A model generated the notes under the pieces. The model was not told the DNA's origin. It made no database searches and saw only the letters and a program-made list of their open reading frames with translations. A stretch of 64,000 nt of DNA from Rhizobium sp. RCAM05350 (GTDB lineage Bacteria > Pseudomonadota > Alphaproteobacteria > Rhizobiales > Rhizobiaceae), in assembly GCA_024426085.1 (NCBI GenBank), contig CP087972.1, positions 296,565 through 360,564 of the forward strand, in the 5' to 3' direction. Each line of letters starts with the position of its first letter. Positions within the stretch are counted from its first letter, which is position 1. A program made the translations under genes and the position numbers. This document shows, piece after piece, positions 56,165 through 64,000 of the stretch.

Positions 56165-56882
56165 TCAGTGCAGCCCGCCAACGCCGAGCAGGCGGTTTAC
56201 CGCGTCATGATCGGCGGCCAACGCCTGCGGCGTGCCACTCCATGCGACCCTTCCCCGTTCGAGCACGATCACCTGATCGGCAAAATCAAGGGCGCTCTGG
56301 ATGCGCTGCTCGACCAGCACGATGGTCATGTTGCCGGTGCTTGCAAGTTCGGAAAATGCTTTCATCAACTCTTCGCAGATGACCGGAGCCAGCCCTTCAA
56401 GCGGCTCGTCGAGCAACAGGACCGAAGGACGTCCGAGGATCGTTCTCGCGGTCGAGAGCATCTGCTGTTCGCCACCGGACAGTTGCAGAACCGAGGTTTC
56501 CCTTGCGCTCGAAGAGCCGGGGAAACATGGCGTAGGCATCCTGGAGATCGCTTTTCGGCCGGTCCTTGAGGCCGACGAACAGGTTCTCCTCGACCGTCAG
56601 CGTCGGAAAGATGCACCGTGTCTGCGGTACGTAGCCCAGGCCGGTGCGGGCGCGAAGCGCACTTGAAATGCCGGTGACATCGGTTTCGCCGATGCGGATG
56701 CGGCCGTCATAGCGTTTCGTCTGCCCGGCCAGCGTTGCAAGCAGGGTCGTCTTGCCCATGCCGTTGCGCCCAAGGACTGCCAGGCGTTGTCCGGCAGAAA
56801 CCGAGAACGAGACGCTTTCCAGAACCCGTGTTGGACCGTAGCCGGCCGACAGGTTGTCGACTTCAAGCGGCGTGGCTGGCAT
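56165..56882 (-). CDS. livF: Branched-chain amino-acid-type ABC transporter ATP-binding protein LivF, one frame break
   Basis: Second ATPase of a HAAT-family importer. Start ATG at 56882 (MPATPLEVDNLSAGYGPTRV), overlapping the livG end by 20 bases. Walker A is GRNGMGKTTLLATLAG, signature LSGGEQQMLSTARTI, Walker B VLLLDEPLEGLAP (the LivF form), with an H-loop-like VLVEQRIQSALDFADQVIVL. The frame breaks near 56510, between MFPRLFERKGN and SVLQLSGGEQQ. Restored length is about 239 residues, as expected. Last gene of the operon. Confidence 0.9.
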
Positions 56883-57627
56883 TTGCGTAGCTCCCGAGAT
56901 AGGCCTCGCGCACGGCGGCGTCCTTGGTGACGTCGGCGGGTGAGCCGTCGAAGATGATGGTGCCGGCAGCCAGCACGATGACCCGCTTGGCGAAGCGGAA
57001 GACCAGATCCATGTCATGCTCGATCATCAGCACGGCCAGATCGGCCGGAAGGTCGGCAAGGGCCTGCTCGATCCGGCCGGTATCGCTCTGCGGCACGCCG
57101 GCGGCCGGCTCGTCGAGCAATAGCACTTTCGGCTTGAGGGCCAGCGCCATCGCGATTTCGAGCAGGCGCTGCTGTCCATAGGCGATCTCGCTCACCTTGC
57201 GGTGCATCAGGTCATGCAGGCCAAGCTTGGCGAGCAGCACGCTCGCCTCGTCCATGACGTCGGGCATGGACAGGAAATTGCCGAACATCTTTCCGGCGCG
57301 TCCGTCCCGCTGCAGGACGGCCAGGGCGACGTGTTCGGCCGGTGTCATCTCCTGAAAAAGCCGTGTCACCTGAAAGGAGCGGACCAGCCCGCGCTGGACG
57401 CGGCCGATCGCATCGATTTTCGTGACGGTTTCGCCGTTGAGACGAACCTCGCCAGAATCCGGGCGAAGATTGCCGGTGACGAGGTTGACGAAGGTGGTCT
57501 TGCCGGCGCCGTTCGGGCCGATCAGCGCCACCCGGTCACCCGGCGCCATCGACAGGGAGACGTCATTGGTGACGGTCAGGCCGCTGAAGGCTTTTTTCAG
57601 ATTGAGAACGTCGAAGACCGCGCTCAT
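56863..57627 (-). CDS. livG: Branched-chain amino-acid-type ABC transporter ATP-binding protein LivG
   Basis: First ATPase of the importer. Start ATG at 57627 (MSAVFDVLNLKKAFSGLTVT) overlaps the livM stop (ATGA). It has Walker A GPNGAGKTTFVNLVTG, a LivG-type insert GLVRSFQVTRLFQEMTPAEH, signature SEIAYGQQRLLEIAMALALK and Walker B VLLLDEPAAGVPQSD, with VLMIEHDMDLVF. Length is 254 residues, uninterrupted. Confidence 0.93.
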   Translation of the reverse strand: MSAVFDVLNLKKAFSGLTVTNDVSLSMAPGDRVALIGPNGAGKTTFVNLVTGNLRPDSGEVRLNGETVTKIDAIGRVQRGLVRSFQVTRLFQEMTPAEHVALAVLQRDGRAGKMFGNFLSMPDVMDEASVLLAKLGLHDLMHRKVSEIAYGQQRLLEIAMALALKPKVLLLDEPAAGVPQSDTGRIEQALADLPADLAVLMIEHDMDLVFRFAKRVIVLAAGTIIFDGSPADVTKDAAVREAYLGSYANASHAA

Positions 57628-58631
57628 TTGCGTTTCTCCATGCGGCGGCCGATGAAGCCGGCGGCAGTACCGTAAAGCCCCTTCGGCGCAAACAGGACGA
57701 CGGAGATCAGCAGAGCGCCAACCATTGTCAGCCAGTGGAAGGGATTGGCGGCCGAGACATAATCCTCGAAAAGCATGAAGATGACGGTGCCGGTCAATGC
57801 GCCGAACAGCGACCCGGTGCCGCCGAGAACCAGCATGACCAGGGATTCTGCAGATTGGGTGAAGGACAGGCTGTCGAGGCCGACGACCTGCGTCGAGATA
57901 GCATTCAACGCACCGCCAACGCCGGCGACAGCGCCGGAAATGACGTACATCTTGATCAAGGCGATTTTCGGCGATGCGCCCATGGCCATGATGCGCAACG
58001 GGTCTTCCTTGATGCCGCGGCAGAGCATGCCGAACGGCGATCGGACCAGAAAACGCAACAGGACGAAAACGGCAAGCAACAGAAAGACACCGAAGACATA
58101 GGCGGTCTGGCCCCACAGGTCGAACTCGTAGACGCCGAACAGCGGGTCGGGTGAAATGCCGGACAAGCCGTCGCTTCCGCCCGTCCATGAGGACGCCTTG
58201 TTGGCAAACTCATGGAAAAGATAGATCAGCGAGATCGACAGGACGAGTTGGGGCAATCCGTGTGCCCGCAGGATTATTACACCGCATATGAGACCTGCAA
58301 TCGCTCCGCCAAGGATACCGGCAAGCGTCATCAGCAACGGGTTGGTGATGCCGAAATGTGCGGCCGCTATCCCGGCGGCATATGCTCCGGAGCCGAACAG
58401 GGCGGCATGGCCAAGGGTCGCCACGCCGCAATAGCCGGTGACGAGATCGAGCGACAGGACGAGAAGCGCGATGGCGATGATCCGGGTCAAAAGCGCAAGA
58501 TTGTCGGGAAACAGGAGATAGCCGATTGCAGCGACGGCGATGATCGCGCCGATGCCAATCAGGTCACGGCCGATGGTGCGGTTCTGGCGGGCGGTCTTGG
58601 TGACCGTTTCATGGTTCATAATGAGCGTCAT
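57624..58631 (-). CDS. livM: Branched-chain amino-acid-type ABC transporter permease LivM
   Basis: Inner-membrane permease with about nine hydrophobic segments. The likely start is the ATG at 58631 (MTLIMNHETVTKTARQNRTI), two bases from the livH stop; the ATG at 58619 is an alternative. Conserved blocks are LSLDLVTGYCGVATLGHAAL, the GHAAFxGxGAYxAA-type motif near residue 70, ILRAHGLPQLVLSISLIYLF and VRSPFGMLCRGIKEDPLRIM (ATPase-contact loop). Length is 335 residues, uninterrupted. Confidence 0.92.
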   Translation of the reverse strand: MTLIMNHETVTKTARQNRTIGRDLIGIGAIIAVAAIGYLLFPDNLALLTRIIAIALLVLSLDLVTGYCGVATLGHAALFGSGAYAAGIAAAHFGITNPLLMTLAGILGGAIAGLICGVIILRAHGLPQLVLSISLIYLFHEFANKASSWTGGSDGLSGISPDPLFGVYEFDLWGQTAYVFGVFLLLAVFVLLRFLVRSPFGMLCRGIKEDPLRIMAMGASPKIALIKMYVISGAVAGVGGALNAISTQVVGLDSLSFTQSAESLVMLVLGGTGSLFGALTGTVIFMLFEDYVSAANPFHWLTMVGALLISVVLFAPKGLYGTAAGFIGRRMEKRK

Positions 58632-58632
58632 C

Positions 58633-59496
58633 CTAGCGTGCCCGTCCGGCAAGGCCACGCGGGAAAATGCAGATGATGGCGATGACCGCGAGGTAGAAGA
58701 AGAATTCTCCGAATTCCGGCATGAGATAACGGCCGGTCGTATCGATGCCGCCGAGCACGAGACAGGCAAGAAGCGCTCCGGGGATGGAGCCGGCACCGCC
58801 GACGGAGACGACGACCAGGAAGGTCACCATGTAGCGCAGGGCATAATAGGGCTCGACCGGCAAAAGCTCGGCGCCCAAAACGCCGCCAAAAGCGGCGAGA
58901 CCGACAGCGACCGCAAAGCTGACCGCATAGATAATTTCGGTCCGTACGCCGAGGGCGGCAGCCATGGAAGCGTTGTCGACGGAGGCACGTAACTCGACAC
59001 CGAAGGCTGTCTTCTCGATGGCGTACCAGAGAGCACCCGCAACCGAGAGCCCACAGACAATGGCGAAAAGGCGATGTATGGCGATAGAGCGGAAGCCAAG
59101 ATCGGCGGAGCCTTGGAGTGTCGCGGGCAGTGGGATCGTCTTCAGGGTCGGGCCGAAAACATAGTTGGCGATGCCGATGATGCAGAAGGTGATGCCGATG
59201 GTCATCAACACCTGCGTCAGCTCGGGCGCGCCATAAATCCGCCGGTAGAGCAGTCGCTCGATCGGGATTGAAATGATCACCGTGCCAATGACGGCGAGGA
59301 GAACAGCGACTGCATATCCGAGGCCGAGGTCCTGCGCTGCATAGGAGGCGATATAGCCACCGATCATCGCGAAGGCGCCATGGGCCAGATTGACGACACG
59401 CATTAGGCCCATGGTGACCGAAAGGCCAATCGAAATGACGAAAAGCACCATGCCATAGGCAAATGCGTCGATGGCTATGCTGAAAAAGGTCTGCAT
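58633..59496 (-). CDS. livH: Branched-chain amino-acid-type ABC transporter permease LivH
   Basis: Companion permease. Start ATG at 59496 (MQTFFSIAIDAFAYGMVLFV). Family motifs are GLMRVVNLAHGAFAMIGGYI (NxxHG), ISIPIERLLYRRIYGAPELT, GVELRASVDNASMAAALGVR (cytoplasmic loop contacting the ATPases) and VVVSVGGAGSIPGALLACLV. Length is 287 residues, uninterrupted. It is separated from the upstream binding-protein gene by 133 bases in which I see no clear terminator. Confidence 0.93.
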   Translation of the reverse strand: MQTFFSIAIDAFAYGMVLFVISIGLSVTMGLMRVVNLAHGAFAMIGGYIASYAAQDLGLGYAVAVLLAVIGTVIISIPIERLLYRRIYGAPELTQVLMTIGITFCIIGIANYVFGPTLKTIPLPATLQGSADLGFRSIAIHRLFAIVCGLSVAGALWYAIEKTAFGVELRASVDNASMAAALGVRTEIIYAVSFAVAVGLAAFGGVLGAELLPVEPYYALRYMVTFLVVVSVGGAGSIPGALLACLVLGGIDTTGRYLMPEFGEFFFYLAVIAIICIFPRGLAGRAR

Positions 59497-59629
59497 CGCT
59501 CGTTTTCCATTTGGTTGTCTGCGGGAGATGAGAGCGCCCTCCCCTCCCCCGTTATCTCAAAATCCGGGCAAGCTATCATCGTTGCGGGTTGTCCCGTTTA
59601 CACGCCGATAGGCTTTGCCGTTGGGCCAC

Positions 59630-60804
59630 TTACTTGATGGCCGCGAGCCCAGGATCGCCCTGCTTTTCGAACGTCTGGATTTCCTTGTTGTAATAGGAGC
59701 CGTCATCCGCCTTGGTGACTTCAGCGCAGGTAGATATTCTGCGTGATATGGCGCGATTCCGGATCGATCGAAACAGGCCCGCGCGGGCTGACCCAGGACA
59801 GGCCCTTTACCGCATCGACAGCTTTCTGCGCGTCCTGCTCGCCACCGGTCGCCTCGATCATCTTGTAGATGACATTCATGCCGTCGAAGGCACCGACCGA
59901 GGGGAAGGAAAGCTCTGCAGGATTGCCGATCGCCTTGGAAGCCGCTTCGACGAATGCCTTGTTCTCCGGAGAATCATGGGACACCGCGTAGTGGAACGTC
60001 GTTTGGATGCCGAGGGCGGCATCACCGAGCGCGAGCAGATCGGATTCCTGCGTCAGGTCGCCAGGCGCGAAGAACTTGGTGCCGCCCGATTTGAGACCGT
60101 TTTCATTGAAGGCCTTGACGAAACCGAGCGTCGTCGGGCCGGACGGCAGGAAAGCAAATACGCCCTGCGCGCCGGAATCCTTGATGCGCTGCATGATCGG
60201 GCTGAAATCGTTGGTGGAAAGCGGCATGCGGATCGCCTCGACGACTGCCCCGCCCTCTTTCTCGAAGCCAGCCTTGAATGCGTTTTCGGCGTCGATACCC
60301 GGGCCGTAGTCGCTGACGATGGAGATGACCTTGGCAACGCCGGCATCATGCGCGACCTTGGCGATCGGCGTCGAAGTCTGCCAGGTGGTGAAGGAGGTCC
60401 GCACGACCAGCGGGCTCTTGGTGACGATCGCTGACGTCGCGGCATTCATGACGATCAGTGGCACGTTTGCCTGCTTGAGGATTGGGGTGGCAGCCATGGC
60501 ATCGGGAGTGAAATAGAAACCGGCGAGATACTGCACCTTTTCCTTGACCACCAGTTCCTGTGCCAGTGCCTTGGATTGGGCCGGATCGGCCGCCGGCAGG
60601 TCGCGGTAGATGATCTCGACCGTGTCGTCGCCGATCGTTGCCCCGTTCATTGCCATATAGGCATCTATGCCAGCTTTGAAATTCTTGCCCTGCAGCGCAA
60701 ATGGTCCCGAGAATGGACCGACGACACCGATCTTGATCGTGTCGGCATACGCACCGCTACCCATGATGATGGCCGCAGAACGTGGCGATTATAGCCCGTT
60801 TCAT
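59630..60804 (-). CDS. Branched-chain amino-acid-type ABC transporter substrate-binding protein, frame breaks at both ends
   Basis: Periplasmic binding protein (peripla_BP_6). Start ATG at 60804 (MKRAIIATF) follows GGGAGGAG. An indel near 60775 interrupts the signal peptide, which resumes AAIIMGSGAYADTIKIGVVG. The Leu/Ile/Val-binding fold includes GVVGPFSGPFALQGKNFKAG, YLAGFYFTPDAMAATPIL and FLPSGPTTLGFVKAFNENGL. Near 59722 an extra base moves the frame; the corrected tail is DDGSYYNKEIQTFEKQGDPG, ending AAIK at 59630. Restored length is about 391 residues. The ligand may be an aromatic or carboxylic compound and not an amino acid; this group is broad. Confidence 0.9.
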
Positions 60805-60924
60805 GTTTCTCCTCCCTGAATCACCGGCATGCTCCCGAAGAGCCGGCATAGAATGACTGACAGTACAGCTAATCTCAGTCTGTCATGCTGAATGGTAATG
60901 TAAAATGAAATATCAAGCGGGATT

Positions 60925-60938
60925 TCATATGCATATGA
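60925..60938. promoter_or_regulatory. Perfect 14-base palindrome TCATATGCATATGA upstream of the ABC operon
   Basis: It lies about 120 bases before the binding-protein start in the AT-rich promoter region. Its core resembles the TCATATGA palindrome between gntR and the dpp-like operon (769-776), so it may be an operator for a regulator encoded elsewhere. Function is inferred only from symmetry and position. Confidence 0.4.
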
Positions 60939-61290
60939 TTATGGATTAGCTCCTTTGAGCTTGGTGGCCGTGCTCTTCCCGTTAGCACTGCCTCCGCTTC
61001 CTGCAGCATTTTGGGGATGTGGAGGAGATTATATGTATGCGACAAAACGGTACTTCTGGCGGAGACTGCGAGCCGGATGTGAGTGAGTCGCTTTTGGCTC
61101 CCCCCCTCTCAGGCGTCAGGATGTGGCCCAAATCAGAATTGCACACATGAATCATTCAGCCAGTGGTTTTTCATTACCGCGCAGCGCTGGGAGCGAGAAC
61201 GCTTTGGATTCATAGGCGAAACGCACCGTAGGCGGCCGCAGATTCAATTTCTCATCCGGCCGACGTAACCATCTGTTAACCAATAACTTC

Positions 61291-61318
61291 TTGCACGAAT
61301 CGTTCCTTTGCGTATCGT
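61291..61318 (+). promoter_or_regulatory. Candidate sigma-70-type promoter for repABC
   Basis: TTGCAC (61291-61296), 16-base spacer, TATCGT (61313-61318). It is 46 bases upstream of the first possible repA start. The -10 overlaps the left arm of the dyad at 61316-61356, so a bound repressor would block transcription. Confidence 0.5.
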
Positions 61319-61356
61319 CACGGTTATATCGCCCATCGGGCCATTTTACCGTGACG
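61316..61356. promoter_or_regulatory. Inverted repeat upstream of repA, candidate RepA operator
   Basis: CGTCACGGT (61316-61324) and ACCGTGACG (61348-61356) are perfect 9-base inverted arms with a 23-base spacer. They lie directly before the repA start and overlap the putative -10. RepA proteins of repABC replicons repress their own operon through dyads at this position. Confidence 0.65.
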
Positions 61357-61363
61357 AAAGTTT

Positions 61364-62595
61364 TTGAACGTGAGCAATGCCATTCGAGCGACCAAGATTG
61401 AGCGGAAGACCGTCGATGAGACGATCGGAGATCATGCGGCTATCATCAGCTCGCAGCTCCAGGCGATCAGCGAAGCGTTGTTCCCGCCGACCGCCAACAA
61501 GACATTGCGACGGTTCACCTCGGGTGAAGCTGGTCGGCTGATGGGTGTTTCAGATTCGACGCTGCGGAAGATGACGCTCGCCGGCGAAGGACCTCAGCCG
61601 GATCTCACCAGTAACGGCCGTCGTCTCTACACCCTGCGGCAGATCAACGAATTGCGCGAAAAGCTGGCGCAAACGGCGCGTGGCCGGGAAGCCTATAATT
61701 TTGTGCCGCGCCGTGGTTCCGAGGATCACCTGCAGGTGATCGCCGTGACCAATTTCAAGGGCGGATCGGGCAAAACGACCACCTCGGTTCATCTTGCCCA
61801 GTATCTGGCGCTGCAGGGCTACCGCGTCCTTGCCGTTGATCTCGATCCGCAGGCAAGCCTTTCGGCGCTGCTCGGTGTGTTGCCGGAAACGGACGTGAAG
61901 TCGAACGAGACCCTCTATGCGGCGATCCGCTACGACGAAGAGAAGCGTCCCCTGTCGGAGGTTATCCGCAACACCTATTTTGACGGCCTCGATCTGGTGC
62001 CGGGCAATCTCGAACTGATGGAGTTCGAGCACACGACGCCACGCGCCCTGACGACGGGCGCCCGGGATGCCGACGGGATTTTCTTCACCCGCGTCGCTGC
62101 GCCCTCGATGAAGTTGCCGATAATTATGATGTCGTCGTTATCGATTGCCCTCCGCAGCTCGGTTACCTGACGTTGAGCGGGCTCTGCGCCGCGACATCGA
62201 TGGTGGTGACCGTTCATCCTCAGATGCTCGACGTTGCGTCGATGAGCCAGTTCCTTCTGATGACGCATGATCTGCTCGCGGTCGTTCGCGAAGCCGGCGG
62301 AGAACTGAAATACGATTTCATCCGCTATCTGCTCACCCGCTACGAGCCGCAGGATGCACCGCAGACGAAAGTCGCCGCCCTCCTCCGCAATCTGTTTGAT
62401 GATCACGTCATGACCAATCCGATGGTGAAATCGGCTGCTGTCTCTGACGCCGGATTGACAAAACAAACGCTTTACGAGATCGGCCGGGAAAATCTTACGC
62501 GTTCGACATACGACCGGGCGATGGAGGCACTTGATTCCGTCAATAGCGAAATCGAATCCCTTGTCCGGCAAGCATGGGGGCGCACGCCAAAATGA
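61364..62595 (+). CDS. repA: Plasmid partitioning protein RepA (ParA family), one frame break
   Basis: ATPase for segregation of repABC replicons, and autorepressor of the operon. The start is TTG 61364 or GTG 61370. An N-terminal helix-turn-helix (FTSGEAGRLMGVSDSTLRKM) precedes the ParA fold: deviant Walker A FKGGSGKTTTSVHLAQYLAL, then DLDPQASLSALLGVLPETD, and, after a break near 62100 (one G missing in GCTGCGCCCTC), NYDVVVIDCPPQLGYLTLSG. Further blocks are VTVHPQMLDVASMSQFLLMT and MVKSAAVSDAGLTKQTLYEI. Restored length is about 410 residues, normal for RepA. A real loss of repA would destabilise the replicon, which argues for a sequence error. Confidence 0.95.
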
Positions 62596-62765
62596 GCTTG
62601 CTTCACACATCGCGGACGATGTGTTGGGAACTCCCAACGACAGGCCTCCGGCATACCAAGGCTGTTGTTGGAGTAGTGCCAAATGCGGTTTTAGCTGTTC
62701 GCCAATCATCGTTGGGAACTCCCAACGGACGCACTTTACGATACAATGAAGGTGGCCCGCTGTGA
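62574..62765 (+). CDS. Small repD-like ORF spanning two palindromes between repA and repB
   Basis: A 63-codon ORF starting at ATG 62574, inside the repA end, and stopping at 62763-62765 so that its TGA overlaps the repB GTG start (GTGA). In pTiR10 a small ORF (repD) in the same position contains the parS sites; this one likewise spans both palindromes (62623-62638 and 62711-62726). The protein starts MGAHAKMSLLHTSRTMCWEL and shows no known domain. Whether it is translated is uncertain, but the overlap could couple repB translation. Confidence 0.45.
   Translation: MGAHAKMSLLHTSRTMCWELPTTGLRHTKAVVGVVPNAVLAVRQSSLGTPNGRTLRYNEGGPL
62623..62638. promoter_or_regulatory. Candidate parS site, copy 1
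   Basis: GTTGGGAACTCCCAAC: 7-base perfect arms around AC, with the GTT-N10-AAC frame of repABC parS sites but differing from the usual inner bases (GTTNNCNGCNGNNAAC). It lies in the repA-repB interval, the usual parS location. Confidence 0.6.
62711..62726. promoter_or_regulatory. Candidate parS site, copy 2
   Basis: Identical 16-base sequence to the copy at 62623, with starts 88 bases apart. Two exact copies of a palindrome in a 166-base interval are unlikely by chance and fit RepB binding. Confidence 0.6.
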
Positions 62766-63767
62766 GCCGAAAAGATACCGTCAACACGCTGTTCATGCGA
62801 AAGCCAGAAGGCTCGGCCCCGGTCGCCGGCGTCGAGAAGAACACCGACCGTGTCCGCACCGGCGCCATCTCGGCAATGGGAGCATCGCTGCAGGAAATGA
62901 CCGAAGGCGCACGCAGTGCCGCAAAACTACAGGAGCAACTGGCCTCCGGCTCGTCGGTGGTTGATCTTGACCCTGCGCTGATCGACCATTCATCGGTGAG
63001 CGACCGCATTTCCATCGCCGTCGATCCGGGTTTCGAGGCGTTGGTCGATAGTATGCGCGAAAACGGCCAGCAGGTTCCCATCCTAGTGCGGCCGCAATCG
63101 GCATCGCTTGGCCGCTTCCAGGTGGCCTATGGCCGCAGGCGGCTTCGCGCGGCGGCGCTGCTTGGCAGGACAGTCCGGGCAATCGTCCAGACACTGACGG
63201 ACAACGAGCTTGTTATCGCCCAGGGGAAGGAGAACCTCGACAGACAGGATCTTTCCTACATCGAGAAGGCCCAGTTTGCCCGCCGTCTCGAGGATGGCGG
63301 GTATGATCGCACGACGATCATGGCGGCGCTTTCGACCGACAAGGGGGACCTCAGCCGTTACATCACCATTGCCCGGAGCATTCCGGAATATCTCGTCCAG
63401 GCAATCGGACCGGCGCCAAAGGCCGGCCGGGCGCGTTGGGCGGCGCTCGTGGATCGCGCGGGAGCGCAAACAGCATATGCTCGAATCGCTGATCACCGAT
63501 GCGGATTTTCTCGCAGGAGACAGCGATGCCCGCTTTAGCCGTGTCTTCGAGATGCTCGGAGCTGAGCCGGCGAAACGGAAACCGAAGGCGCAGGAATGGA
63601 GAAGCCCGCAGGGGCGTAAGGCGGCGCGCATCGAGCGCGATGATGTCCAGACGCGGATCGTTTTCGATGAGCGCCAGGTTCCGGACTTCGGTGGATATCT
63701 CGCCGATCGCCTGGATGATCTCTATGCAGAATTTACGGCAAGCCTCAAACAGGCCGGCCGACAGTAG
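62762..63767 (+). CDS. repB: Plasmid partitioning protein RepB (ParB family), one frame break
   Basis: DNA-binding partner of RepA that recognises parS. GTG 62762 (SRKDTVNTLFMRKPEGSAPV after the initiator) overlaps the repD-like stop. The ParB N-domain holds VPILVRPQSASLGRFQVAYG and GRRRLRAAALLGRTVRAIVQ (the GxRR box), then IAQGKENLDRQDLSYIEKAQ. The helix-turn-helix is DRTTIMAALSTDKGDLSRYI. The frame breaks near 63465 (CGCGCGGGAGCGC); the tail resumes LESLITDADFLAGDSDARFS and ends YAEFTASLKQAGRQ. Restored length is about 335 residues, as expected for RepB. Confidence 0.95.
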
Positions 63768-63843
63768 CTTATGCCGGGTCACTGCTTGGCAGCGGCCTTT
63801 AGATCAACCGCTATCGAAGGATAGACACAAGAGGACATTAGGC

Positions 63844-63878
63844 AAAGAAAAAGGCCCCCGAAATCTATTCCGGAAGCC
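63844..63878 (-). terminator. Intrinsic terminator of the counter-transcribed RNA
   Basis: Minus-strand stem GGCTTCCG/CGGGGGCC (two G-U pairs) with a 10-base loop, followed by TTTTTCTTT. It lies about 80 bases after the repB stop. Confidence 0.7.
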
Positions 63879-63896
63879 CTTCTCGACTGTTTGGCG
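63845..63896 (-). ncRNA. Counter-transcribed RNA (RepE/incA type) between repB and repC
   Basis: On the minus strand TTGACT (63926-63931) and GATTCT (63903-63908), with a 17-base spacer, form a promoter that would start near 63896. About 20-45 bases downstream is a hairpin, CGGAAGCC (63871-63878) with GGCCCCCG (63853-63860) allowing G-U pairs, followed by a T-rich run (complement of 63844-63852). A short antisense RNA with intrinsic terminator in the repB-repC interval is the standard copy-number and incompatibility element of repABC replicons. Ends are approximate. Confidence 0.75.
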
Positions 63897-64000
63897 ACTG
63901 AGAGAATCACACTTCCTGGAATCGTAGTCAAGTCTCTTCATTGAGATAGGCGTCATTTTGACGAGCTGGTTAGCTTTGCCCTAGCGAAAGGCAGAGGCGA

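Larger units (their letters stand above)
60805..61363. other. Intergenic region between the divergent ABC operon and repA
   Basis: About 560 bases without a supported protein gene. The left third is AT-rich and holds the ABC-operon promoter with the palindrome at 60925-60938. The right end carries the repA promoter and dyad (61291-61356). In between I see no recognisable RNA or repeat. Confidence 0.55.

Noticed and set aside
61083..61268. Short open frame upstream of repA
   Set aside because: No ribosome-binding site, no domain and atypical residues; it lies in the expected regulatory region.

Overview
The window is high-GC DNA from an alphaproteobacterium of the Rhizobiaceae (Agrobacterium/Allorhizobium/Rhizobium type), and it reads as part of a large secondary replicon (chromid or megaplasmid). 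The main evidence is at the right edge: repA, a repD-like small ORF carrying two palindromes, repB, and a minus-strand counter-transcribed RNA between repB and the expected repC, which lies outside the window. A bcsN-bcsA-bcsB-bcsZ cellulose operon, a one-cluster branched-chain keto-acid pathway and many ABC importers fit the same group.

Layout. 1-5931: an FCD-type GntR regulator diverging from a five-gene dipeptide/nickel-type ABC importer. 6006-6823: an IS6-family element. 7145-9335: a membrane CHASE4-GGDEF-EAL protein. 9345-10755: a damaged IS3-family element next to an inverted fragment of a second copy. 10767-17091: an M20 amidohydrolase, a polar amino-acid ABC importer and a PhtD/NMT1-like protein, with a divergent MocR-type regulator. 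17773-20320: an SDR, a small winged-helix-like protein and an IS30-family element. 20465-21216: a metallo-beta-lactamase-fold hydrolase.

21268-32162 is a minus-strand isoleucine/valine degradation cluster: thiolase, 3-hydroxyacyl-CoA dehydrogenase, acyl-CoA dehydrogenase, E1alpha, E1beta, E2, E3, 3-hydroxyisobutyryl-CoA hydrolase, 3-hydroxyisobutyrate dehydrogenase and enoyl-CoA hydratase, with a divergent AraC regulator. 33462-35808 holds a fused dihydroxyacetone-kinase-type protein and a glutathione peroxidase. 35867-44647 is the cellulose operon. 44837-52375 is a periplasmic alpha-2-macroglobulin (with an N-terminal PAN-like domain) plus PbpC pair. 52547-56006 holds SsuD, a COG4529-type FAD/NAD(P) protein and a hypothetical protein. 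56165-60804 is a branched-chain amino-acid-type ABC importer. 61291-64000 is the rep region.

Main caveat: about fifty single- or double-base frame breaks are spread over the window. They hit housekeeping-like genes and even repA and repB, while motifs on both sides of each break stay intact. I read these mostly as uncorrected sequence errors, not gene decay. Frame-broken genes are therefore given as one CDS from real start to real stop, with break positions stated. Genes intact as read include dppD, the IS6 transposase, the PhtD-like gene, lpdV, E1beta, acyl-CoA dehydrogenase, the 31395-32162 SDR, the AraC regulator, livG, livM and livH.

The most interesting parts for follow-up are the MocR-linked amidohydrolase/importer/PhtD-like cluster with its nested dyad promoter, the repD-like ORF with twin atypical parS candidates, and the orphan SsuD next to a flavin/nicotinamide-binding protein.
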